A DNA stretch of 8,284 nucleotides from Bryobacterales bacterium (lineage in GTDB: Bacteria > Acidobacteriota > Terriglobia > Bryobacterales > Bryobacteraceae), in the NCBI GenBank assembly GCA_025462985.1, contig JAOAPP010000522.1, forward strand, positions 1 through 8,284. The letters run 5' to 3'. The position numbers were made by a program, and so were the translations under genes. The notes beneath the pieces were generated by a model. That model was not told where the DNA came from. It worked only from the letters and a program-made list of their open reading frames with translations, and did no database searches. Positions 1-6,016 of the stretch are shown here, in pieces (the first letter of the stretch is position 1; each line of letters starts with the position of its first letter).

Positions 1-1
1 G

Positions 2-1189
2 AAATGGAGCGAACATGAAGCGCCGCGGCTTGGTGCGTCCGTGGCTTTTTACAGCGTGCTCTCGTTTGCCCCGTTGTTGCTGCTCATAACGGCTGTCATA
101 GCCGTGATCTTTGGCCAGTCCAGTGCCCAGGGAACGCTTGTCAATGAAGCGAGACAGCTCATTGGAAACCGGGGCGCCGAGACGGTCCAGTCATTGTTGA
201 AGAATGCCCAGAAGCCGTCGTCGGGTGTGATCGCCAGCATCGTCGCCTTTGTGACGCTGCTTTATGGAGCGTCGGCCGTCTTCATTGAACTCCAGGATGC
301 GTTGAATCGCATCTGGGAAGCTCCAGCACAGACCGCGGAAGGCGTTTGGGGCTTTCTCAAACAGCGCCTCTTCTCCTTCGGGATGGTGCTTTCAGTCGGC
401 TTTCTGCTGCTGGTCTCCTTGATCTTGAGCACCGCACTGGCGTACCTGGGTAAGGGCTTCGGCCGAGTGCTTCCGGTGCCCGCGCCCGTACTCGAAGTCT
501 TCAACCTGCTGGCCTCGGCTGTGGTGATTGCGGCTCTGTTTGCCTTGATGTTCAGGTATGTGCCGAATGTCAGAGTGCCCTGGCGTAACGCTCTCCTCGG
601 AGCGGTGACCACCACAGTTCTGTTCATCATCGGCAAGTTTCTCCTTGCTCTGTATCTAGGCAAGGCGAGCGTCGGGTCGACCTACGGAGCCGCTGGATCG
701 CTGGTTGCCGTCGTGGTTTGGATTTACTATTCGGCGCAGATCTTTTTCTTCGGCGCCGAGTTCACCCACGTCTACGGTCAAACGCATGGAGGGGAAGTGG
801 CAGTCGGCGCCCGGTCCGACCAGCAAAAGAGTGACGCCGTGCCGAAGGCGCCTGCCACTCCAGAACCGGCAGTGGCGGCAAGGGCTGCGGCCGCATTTGG
901 AGGATCTGCAGGGGCTAGTTCACCCGTGTCTCCGGGCCCGGCGTCAGGCAATTCTCCCGCACCCTCAACTCCGATCCCGGCGGCCCCTTCGTTCTCTGCG
1001 CATCCTCCAGAACCATCCAGAGTGCGGCAGGTATCCACGCCAGTAAATGTACCCGTTCCGATGCTGGGCGCCCGGGTTCAATGTTCAACGGATGCCCGTC
1101 CGGCGAAGCCGAAACTGCTCTGGGCGCTGGGAATAGGTTTCGTTCTGGGAAGGTATGTCGTATCGGCCCACGGTCAAAAACGCGCCTGA
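2..1189 (+). CDS. YihY/BrkB-family inner-membrane protein, 5'-truncated by window edge
   Basis: The reading frame is open from base 2, so the gene starts outside the window; 395 residues are visible. It opens with W-S-E-H-E-A-P-R-L-G-A-S-V-A-F-Y, the conserved start of the YihY/BrkB core, which shows that the GTG at 41 is an internal valine codon. Numbering from base 2, six hydrophobic segments lie near residues 18-38, 75-94, 124-147, 165-185, 198-219 and 226-253, the usual six-helix core. The last contains the family signature YGAAGSLVAVVVWIYYSAQ. Members are polytopic inner-membrane proteins; the old label 'ribonuclease BN' is wrong and the biochemical role is unsettled. Unusual here is a tail of about 140 residues (nt 761-1186), Pro/Ala/Ser-rich around residues 275-350, ending in a further hydrophobic stretch (about 370-387) and a basic end. 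Family assignment is firm; function is not known. Confidence 0.93.
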   Translation, partial: KWSEHEAPRLGASVAFYSVLSFAPLLLLITAVIAVIFGQSSAQGTLVNEARQLIGNRGAETVQSLLKNAQKPSSGVIASIVAFVTLLYGASAVFIELQDALNRIWEAPAQTAEGVWGFLKQRLFSFGMVLSVGFLLLVSLILSTALAYLGKGFGRVLPVPAPVLEVFNLLASAVVIAALFALMFRYVPNVRVPWRNALLGAVTTTVLFIIGKFLLALYLGKASVGSTYGAAGSLVAVVVWIYYSAQIFFFGAEFTHVYGQTHGGEVAVGARSDQQKSDAVPKAPATPEPAVAARAAAAFGGSAGASSPVSPGPASGNSPAPSTPIPAAPSFSAHPPEPSRVRQVSTPVNVPVPMLGARVQCSTDARPAKPKLLWALGIGFVLGRYVVSAHGQKRA

Positions 1190-1210
1190 GAATACCCCAA
1201 GTTCGAAGAC

Positions 1211-1230
1211 TGCGTTTCCCGCAATTTTTT
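1211..1230 (+). terminator. weak candidate terminator after the YihY/BrkB gene
   Basis: A 4-bp stem (TGCG 1211-1214, CGCA 1220-1223) with a 5-nt loop is followed by ATTTTTT at 1224-1230, 22 bp after the stop codon. Position and T-run suit intrinsic termination, but the stem is very short, so this is only a candidate. Confidence 0.25.
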
Positions 1231-1321
1231 GTGAAGCGGTTCTTCCCGGGTTCAGTCCCACTAGTGGTCAACGCGCTTGAGCAGAAGTAATCTGCCCGAG
1301 TATCTAGCAAGCGTTGTCCTT

Positions 1322-1351
1322 CCAACTTACAAGTTGGGATGGGGAGGAAAG
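1322..1351 (+). promoter_or_regulatory. inverted repeat directly upstream of the BON-gene Shine-Dalgarno
   Basis: CCAACTTACAAGTTGG (1322-1337) is a perfect 7-bp inverted repeat with a 2-nt centre. It lies 3 nt before the purine-rich Shine-Dalgarno GGGGAGGAAAG (1341-1351), which abuts ATG 1352. As RNA it could form a stem with a 4-nt loop next to the ribosome site; as DNA it could be an operator. The strong Shine-Dalgarno decides the start at 1352 over the in-frame TTG at 1277. No convincing -35/-10 pair was found upstream; a poor TTGAGC (1277-1282) / TATCTA (1301-1306) pair is the best I see. Confidence 0.45.
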
Positions 1352-1741
1352 ATGAATCGAAGGAGATCTTCGAGTTTTGCCGGCGCTATTCTTGGGGCAG
1401 CTCTACTGTTGCCCGGAACCGTTCTGTACTCGCAGACTGCGCCGGACAACACAAAGGTCAATAAAGAAGACCAGAATAAATCAGCGCCTAACGCGGACAA
1501 AGCGAAGAACACCTCGTCGGACACTGAAGTGATGGCGCATATCCGGCGCGACATAGTGAAAGATAAGTCTCTGTCCACTTACGCGCACAACATTAAAATC
1601 GTCAGCACTCACGGCAAGGTCACGTTGCGTGGACCTGTGCATAGCGATGAGGAGAAGCAGACGATTGAGCAATATGCGAAGAAGTATGCCGGCGACCAGA
1701 ATGTCACCGACGAACTAACTGTGAAGGGCGACGGGAAATAA
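1352..1741 (+). CDS. exported BON-domain protein
   Basis: 129 residues. The N-terminus M-N-R-R-R followed by a hydrophobic stretch (about residues 9-26) is a Sec-type signal peptide; the cleavage site near Y26-S27-Q28 is not a clean A-X-A. A hydrophilic Asn/Lys/Asp-rich linker (28-56) leads to one BON domain (about 57-125): a helix beginning DTEVMAHIRRDI, then NIKIVSTHGKVTLRGPV with the conserved glycine before the V-x-L-x-G strand, a second helix, and the closing strand V-T-D-E-L-T-V. BON domains occur in periplasmic proteins such as OsmY and are thought to bind phospholipids or other envelope surfaces; a role in envelope or osmotic stress is inferred. ATG 1352 is chosen because it has a strong Shine-Dalgarno and starts the signal peptide. 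The next gene begins 29 bp downstream on the same strand, so the two are probably one operon. Confidence 0.88.
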   Translation: MNRRRSSSFAGAILGAALLLPGTVLYSQTAPDNTKVNKEDQNKSAPNADKAKNTSSDTEVMAHIRRDIVKDKSLSTYAHNIKIVSTHGKVTLRGPVHSDEEKQTIEQYAKKYAGDQNVTDELTVKGDGK

Positions 1742-1756
1742 CCCGGCGACTTTCTG

Positions 1757-1764
1757 AAAAGGAG
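1757..1764 (+). promoter_or_regulatory. Shine-Dalgarno of the glycine-zipper stress gene
   Basis: AAAAGGAG lies 6 nt before ATG 1771, an ideal spacing, which fixes this start. It falls in the 29-bp gap after the BON gene, consistent with separate translation from a shared mRNA. Confidence 0.75.
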
Positions 1765-1770
1765 AATTGA

Positions 1771-2343
1771 ATGGCAGGAAAAAACACAGCTGTGTATGGA
1801 ATTTACCGGGACCGGGCAGAAGCAGAGGCGGCCGTTGACCGTTTCCTCGCGGAAGGGTTCCGCAACGAAGATATTTCGGTGCTAATGCAGGATAACGTCG
1901 GCACGAAAGACTTCGCTCACGAGAAGGAGACCAAGGCGCCGGAAGGAACAACGGCTGGTGCCCTCACCGGTGGCGCTGTCGGCGGAACATTGGGATTGCT
2001 GGCCGGTATTGGAGCGCTCGCCATTCCCGGACTCGGACCCTTCATTGCTGCGGGTCCGATCATGGGAACGCTGGCGGGTCTTGGCTCTGGCGGCTTGGTT
2101 GGAGGCGTCATCGGCGCTCTGATCGGGATGGGGATTCCGGAATACGAAGCCAAGCGTTATGAAGGACGGGTCAAGGAAGGCGGCATCCTCTTCTCTGTTC
2201 ACTGCGACAACTCCGACTGGGTTAAAAGAGCCAAAGAGTTGCTGAAGGAGACCGGGGCCGAGGATGTCTCATCAAGCGGTGAAGCTTCGGCAGACTTCGC
2301 CGAGGCCGATCGCCCACTTCGCCGTACCACAACAACCTCGTAG
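1771..2343 (+). CDS. YflT/DUF3341-like general stress protein with glycine-zipper segment
   Basis: 190 residues, start set by the Shine-Dalgarno at 1757-1764. It has a split ferredoxin-like plan. Residues 5-42 form a beta-alpha-beta unit (TAVYGIYRDRAEAEAAVDRF, then EDISVLM). Residues 60-122 are a Gly/Ala-rich hydrophobic insertion with many GxxxG-type repeats, probably a membrane-inserting helical hairpin around the GIGALAIPGLGPFIAAGP turn. Residues 131-168 give the second unit (GGILFSVHCDNSDWVKRAKE). Residues 169-190 are an acidic then Thr-rich tail. The layout resembles proteins annotated as general stress protein, YflT or DUF3341 in acidobacterial and other genomes. YflT is a Bacillus subtilis general-stress protein without a known reaction. 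No catalytic motif is visible; a membrane-associated stress role is inferred from architecture and from the adjacent BON gene. Confidence 0.8.
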   Translation: MAGKNTAVYGIYRDRAEAEAAVDRFLAEGFRNEDISVLMQDNVGTKDFAHEKETKAPEGTTAGALTGGAVGGTLGLLAGIGALAIPGLGPFIAAGPIMGTLAGLGSGGLVGGVIGALIGMGIPEYEAKRYEGRVKEGGILFSVHCDNSDWVKRAKELLKETGAEDVSSSGEASADFAEADRPLRRTTTTS

Positions 2344-2347
2344 CCGA

Positions 2348-2430
2348 CAGCAGGTGAACCGCTCCGCGCGTCCCCAGAGCCTTCCTCAGCACGAGGACAC
2401 TGAGGGCCGTGACGGAGCGGTCTGCTGCTG
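2348..2430. repeat. long imperfect inverted repeat (hairpin) in intergenic DNA
   Basis: Nested complementary blocks: CAGCAG (2348-2353) with CTGCTG (2425-2430); ACCGCTCCG (2358-2366) with CGGAGCGGT (2413-2421); CGCG (2367-2370) with CGTG (2408-2411, one G-U pair as RNA); CCTCAG (2384-2389) with CTGAGG (2400-2405) around a 10-nt loop. About 25 pairs in all. It starts 4 nt after the stop of the glycine-zipper gene, the place for a terminator, but only AAAA follows and the nearest T5 is at 2461-2465. It could be a 3'-UTR stabiliser, a non-classical terminator, a small structured RNA or a degenerate mobile repeat. Confidence 0.6.
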
Positions 2431-2514
2431 AAAAGCCCATCTCCGTGGTCTCTGTTACCCTTTTTCTACCCCTCTGCCTCTAAGTCCCTATTAGTGTGTT
2501 CTGGGGTACTGTCT

Positions 2515-2523
2515 TGATATAAT
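2515..2523 (+). promoter_or_regulatory. extended -10 promoter for the TonB-dependent receptor gene
   Basis: TGATATAAT (2515-2523) is a perfect TATAAT hexamer (2518-2523) preceded by the TGn extension. There is no good -35 at 17 bp (TGTGTT, 2495-2500), as is usual for extended -10 promoters. The predicted start is the A at about 2530, giving a leader of about 29 nt. Confidence 0.65.
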
Positions 2524-2530
2524 CCCCGCA

Positions 2531-2553
2531 GGCCAAGTTGGCCTTTAAAGGGG
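2531..2553 (+). promoter_or_regulatory. leader palindromes and Shine-Dalgarno of the receptor gene
   Basis: GGCCAAGTTGGCC (2531-2543) is a perfect palindrome with a single central base, sitting at the predicted mRNA 5' end. CCTTTAAAGG (2542-2551) is a second perfect palindrome sharing two bases with the first and overlapping the Shine-Dalgarno AAAGGGG (2547-2553). That Shine-Dalgarno lies 5 nt before ATG 2559 and selects it over the TTG at 2538, which would fall inside the palindrome. An operator or an mRNA-stabilising 5' stem-loop are both possible. Confidence 0.55.
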
Positions 2554-2558
2554 TCACT

Positions 2559-5500
2559 ATGAAAGTCTCATGGGGACTTGGGAGGGGAGTGCTCATTGCC
2601 GCATGTCTGGCAGTAGGGCAGCTTCTCGCACAAGAAACAGCTACTATCCTTGGAACGGTCAGCGATCAGTCAGGCGCGGTCGTTCCAAACGTTCCAGTCG
2701 TTCTCACCAACACCAATACCGGTGTAACCAGGAAATTGACCACCAACGAGGCTGGCGCTTATAACGCACCAGAGCTTCAGATCGGCACCTACTCGATCAA
2801 GGTGGATGCTCCCGGCTTCAAGAGCTATCAGAAAACGGGCCTTGCTCTCAACGTTAATGCAACGGTCCGCAGCGATATCACTCTCCAGGTTGGACAATCC
2901 TCCGAAAGCGTCACGGTCGAAGCGAACGCTGTGCAGGTTCAGTCTGCGACCAGTGAACAAAGCAATGTAATCACCGGACAGCAGATACAGCAGATCGACA
3001 CCAACGGGCGCAACCCGATTCAGCTTGCGACGTTAGTGCCGGGTGCGGCAAGCAGTCTGCCCGATTTCAATGCTCCGACAGCGCTCGGCAGCAACAACAA
3101 CATCAGCTTCAACGGCGAAAGGCCGCAGCACAATCTCTGGATGATTGACGGCGGCGAGGCTTACGATCGCGGAAGCGGCGGCGGCATGATCGTCAATCCT
3201 TCTCCGGATGCGCTCCAGGAGTTCCGGGTCATGACGAGCAACTACAGCGCCGAATTCGGAGCGGCTTCGGGCGGCACTATATCCATGGCCATCAGAAGCG
3301 GCACGCGCGATTTCCACGCGGCTGCCTGGGAATTCAATCGCAACGATGTTTTCGATGCGACCGATTTCTTCGCCAACCGCTCCGGCAGCGGCAAACCGAA
3401 ACTCCGGTACAATGCCTACGGCTTCAATGTCGGCGGCCCGGTGTTCATCCCGCACCTGTACAACAAAGACCGGCAGAAGACCTTCTTCTTCTACAACATG
3501 GAATGGCGCAAGCTGATCCAGGGCAGCCAGTTGAATGTTACCGCGATCCCGACTGCTGCCTTCGGCGGCGATTTCTCCGGTCTCGGCACCATCACGGTTC
3601 CTCAGACCACCGACCCGGCCGCACTTCAGCGGTATGCCGCAGCCGGCGTCACTGCCGGACAGCCCTTCCCAGGCAACCGGATTCCGGCTTCCTTGATCAA
3701 TCCGAATGCGGCTGCGTTTTTGGCTACCGGCGCGTTCCCGAAAGCGAATGCACCCAACAACCAATTTGCAGCAGCCGTCGCGGTTCCCACGGACCTGCGT
3801 GAGGAAATCGTGCGAATCGATCATCAGTTCAACGACAAGCTGTCCCTGATGGGTCACCTGATTTATGATTCGAGCAGCAACGCATACGCCACTACACTCT
3901 GGGGCGGGGATACTTATCCGACCGTCGGCACCTTGCTGACGGCGCCGTCCTATAGCGTCGTCGTTCGACTTACTCAAAGCATCAGCCCGACCGTCGTCAA
4001 CGAAGTGTCTTATAACTTTAATGGAAATAAGTTGAACCTGGTGCCGACTGGCACTTACGCCCGTCCGAGCGGGTTCGATGTTCCCGAGTATTTCCCGTCG
4101 AATCTGCTGAACCGGCTTCCGCGTATCGACATCGGAGCTCCCTACAACGTGAATTACGATCCGGGTCCACGGCCATGGAATAACGTATATGGGGCGCATC
4201 AGGTGGGAGACGATCTCAGCTGGACGCGCGGCAACCATAACATCCAACTCGGCGGCAGCTACATGCGAAGCGTGAAGACGCAGGACATCTCCGGCTATAC
4301 GAACGGCTATTTCGGCTTCAATGGAAGTTTCTCCGGCAACTCGTTTGCCGATTTTCTGCTCGGCGATTCCAACAGCTATCAAGAGTTGCAGTTGCAGAAC
4401 GCAACCAACATTGCCTTCAATCAATATGCTGTGTATGCCGTGGACAATTGGCGCGTCAGCCCACGCTTGACCCTGAATCTTGGCCTGCGCTGGGAAGGGA
4501 TTCCTCATTCCTACGACGAGAACAACCAGGTCTCAAACTTCGTGCAGGGCCAGTACAACCCGGCAAACCGGGCGATGCTCAACCCGAACGGTAGTTTGAA
4601 CAGCGGCAGCCCGGGCTTCGGCACTGTCTCGAGCAGTCCGCTTTCCACCGTTCCGTTCTACCTGAACGGCATCGGAGTTCCCGGGCAGAACGGGTTCCCC
4701 CGCGGACTCGTCCAGAATCACTGGAACAACTGGGGACCGCGCGTCGGATTTGCCTATGACGTCGCTGGCGATCAGAAGACAGTGGTTCGCGGCGGCTTCG
4801 GTATGTTCTACGAACGCATTCAGGGGAACGACATCTACGATATGGGCACAAACCCGCCGTTCTCGTACTACCCCAATGCCAGCAACGTATCTCTATCGAA
4901 CCCGTCCATCAGCGTCGTCAACGGCCTGCAGGCATCGGTTCCGACCTATCCATCGAGCCTGCGCGCTCTGGCGTACTCCGACTACAAAGTTCCGGTCGCC
5001 ATGCAATTTAGCTTCGGCATTCAGCGCCAGCTCTCCAGAGCGGCTGTCCTGAACGTGTCCTATGTCGGATCGCACGATTACCATCAGCCGGACGTTCGCA
5101 ACATCAACACCGTGCCGCTGAATGACCCGAACCGGCTTGCAATTTGCGGCGGCAATTGTGGTTACACCGGAGCTAACGCCAATTACAACCCGAACTTCGA
5201 CCGCTTTTACACCGGCTTCTCCAACATCAACATGACGGAAGCGGCAACCGGATCGAACTATAATTCGCTGCAGGCCAGCGTGACGTGGCGCAACAGCCAC
5301 GGGCTGACGCTCTCGGGCGCGTACACGTATTCGCATGCGCTTGACTACGTCACGGGCGACACCAACAACGTTTCGAATCCCTTCAACCGGAACTACGATT
5401 ACGGCAGCGGTGATTTCGACCGGCGGCATATCGCAGTAATCAGCTATGTCTACGAACTGCCGCTCTTCAGACGCTCAACAGGCTTCAAGCACAGCGTGCT

Positions 5501-5945
5501 CGGAGGCTGGGAACTCTCTGGAATTACCATGTTCGAGACCGGCACGCCGCTTACCCCGACTCTCGGTTTCGATAACCTCGGCCTCGGCGGTGGAACAACA
5601 AACCGTCCCAACGTGAACGGCGCGGTCTCGACCCTGCAGAACGTTGATCAATGGTTCAGCACCTCCTCCTTCTCGGCTCCCGGTGCGCTCCAGTGGGGAA
5701 ACACTGGCCGCGGATCTCTGAGAGGACCTGGCCGCGACAACTGGAACGTCGCTCTGTTTAAATCCTTCGCAATCCCCGTGCGGGAAGGAATGCGGATCGA
5801 GTTCCGTTTCGAGACCTACAACACCTTCAATCACACGCAATTCAACGCTGTGAATACCACCTTCAGTGACACGTCCAACTTCGGACACGTCACCTCGACC
5901 TACGATCCGCGCATCATTCAGCTCGGCGCGAAGTTCCTCTTCTAA
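2559..5945 (+). CDS. TonB-dependent receptor, Oar-like, with carboxypeptidase-regulatory-like N-terminal domain
   Basis: 1128 residues, typical length for the class. Residues 1-25 are a signal peptide (M-K-V-S-W, hydrophobic core, cleavage after L-L-A). Residues 26-113 form a carboxypeptidase-regulatory-like/CNA-B-like beta domain (TATILGTVSDQSGAVVPNVP; G-T-Y-S-I-K-V-D-A-P-G-F). S-E-S-V-T-V-E-A (115-122) is a TonB-box-like link. The plug spans about 137-250, with W-M-I-D-G at 194-198 and S-N-Y-S-A-E-F-G at 227-234. The rest is a long beta-barrel with K-T-F-F-F-Y-N near 307-313 and aromatic-rich strands, ending in a C-terminal Phe (G-A-K-F-L-F) as expected for outer-membrane assembly. Such proteins import large or scarce ligands using TonB/ExbBD energy; the acidobacterial ones are often linked to glycan or peptide uptake, but the ligand cannot be read here. 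It has its own promoter and terminator and no SusD-like partner in the window. The only two cysteines outside the signal peptide are C863 and C867. Confidence 0.93.
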   Translation: MKVSWGLGRGVLIAACLAVGQLLAQETATILGTVSDQSGAVVPNVPVVLTNTNTGVTRKLTTNEAGAYNAPELQIGTYSIKVDAPGFKSYQKTGLALNVNATVRSDITLQVGQSSESVTVEANAVQVQSATSEQSNVITGQQIQQIDTNGRNPIQLATLVPGAASSLPDFNAPTALGSNNNISFNGERPQHNLWMIDGGEAYDRGSGGGMIVNPSPDALQEFRVMTSNYSAEFGAASGGTISMAIRSGTRDFHAAAWEFNRNDVFDATDFFANRSGSGKPKLRYNAYGFNVGGPVFIPHLYNKDRQKTFFFYNMEWRKLIQGSQLNVTAIPTAAFGGDFSGLGTITVPQTTDPAALQRYAAAGVTAGQPFPGNRIPASLINPNAAAFLATGAFPKANAPNNQFAAAVAVPTDLREEIVRIDHQFNDKLSLMGHLIYDSSSNAYATTLWGGDTYPTVGTLLTAPSYSVVVRLTQSISPTVVNEVSYNFNGNKLNLVPTGTYARPSGFDVPEYFPSNLLNRLPRIDIGAPYNVNYDPGPRPWNNVYGAHQVGDDLSWTRGNHNIQLGGSYMRSVKTQDISGYTNGYFGFNGSFSGNSFADFLLGDSNSYQELQLQNATNIAFNQYAVYAVDNWRVSPRLTLNLGLRWEGIPHSYDENNQVSNFVQGQYNPANRAMLNPNGSLNSGSPGFGTVSSSPLSTVPFYLNGIGVPGQNGFPRGLVQNHWNNWGPRVGFAYDVAGDQKTVVRGGFGMFYERIQGNDIYDMGTNPPFSYYPNASNVSLSNPSISVVNGLQASVPTYPSSLRALAYSDYKVPVAMQFSFGIQRQLSRAAVLNVSYVGSHDYHQPDVRNINTVPLNDPNRLAICGGNCGYTGANANYNPNFDRFYTGFSNINMTEAATGSNYNSLQASVTWRNSHGLTLSGAYTYSHALDYVTGDTNNVSNPFNRNYDYGSGDFDRRHIAVISYVYELPLFRRSTGFKHSVLGGWELSGITMFETGTPLTPTLGFDNLGLGGGTTNRPNVNGAVSTLQNVDQWFSTSSFSAPGALQWGNTGRGSLRGPGRDNWNVALFKSFAIPVREGMRIEFRFETYNTFNHTQFNAVNTTFSDTSNFGHVTSTYDPRIIQLGAKFLF

Positions 5946-5961
5946 GCCGGCTGTACATCAA

Positions 5962-6006
5962 ACGCAAAAAGGCCCCGGGATTTCACCTCCCGGGGCCTTT
6001 TTGCGT
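5962..6006. terminator. bidirectional intrinsic terminator between convergent genes
   Basis: The arms at 5962-5980 and 5988-6006 are a perfect 19-bp inverted repeat around the 7-nt loop TTTCACC. The GC-rich core GGCCCCGGGA/TCCCGGGGCC is flanked by AAAAA on the left and TTTTT on the right, so each strand reads as a GC stem followed by a U-tract. It starts 16 nt after the receptor stop and ends 10 nt before the convergent ygfZ stop, so it can serve both. Confidence 0.95.
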
Positions 6007-6016
6007 CTTAATTAGA

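Noticed and set aside
41..43. GTG as start codon of the YihY/BrkB gene
   Set aside because: The frame is open upstream and encodes the conserved W-S-E-H-E-A-P-R-L-G-A segment, so this GTG is an internal valine.
1258..1267. Ten-base palindrome CCACTAGTGG
   Set aside because: Real, but about 85 bp from the nearest start codon and tied to no promoter element; a 10-base palindrome is expected by chance a few times in a window this size.
1277..1279. TTG as start of the BON gene
   Set aside because: It would put 25 residues ahead of the signal peptide and run through the inverted repeat and Shine-Dalgarno that serve ATG 1352.
2538..2540. TTG as start of the receptor gene
   Set aside because: It lies inside the leader palindrome, has no Shine-Dalgarno and would put seven extra residues before a normal signal peptide that begins at ATG 2559.
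3033..4508. A 491-codon open frame on the minus strand opposite the receptor gene
   Set aside because: It lies entirely antisense to well-conserved receptor sequence. Its translation is rich in Val, Ile, Arg, Ala and Glu as expected of a shadow of GC-biased codons, with no domain, signal or recognisable motif.
4893..5429. A 178-codon minus-strand frame opposite the receptor barrel
   Set aside because: Another antisense shadow, dominated by V-x-V and R-x-R patterns mirrored from the receptor codons, with no family resemblance.
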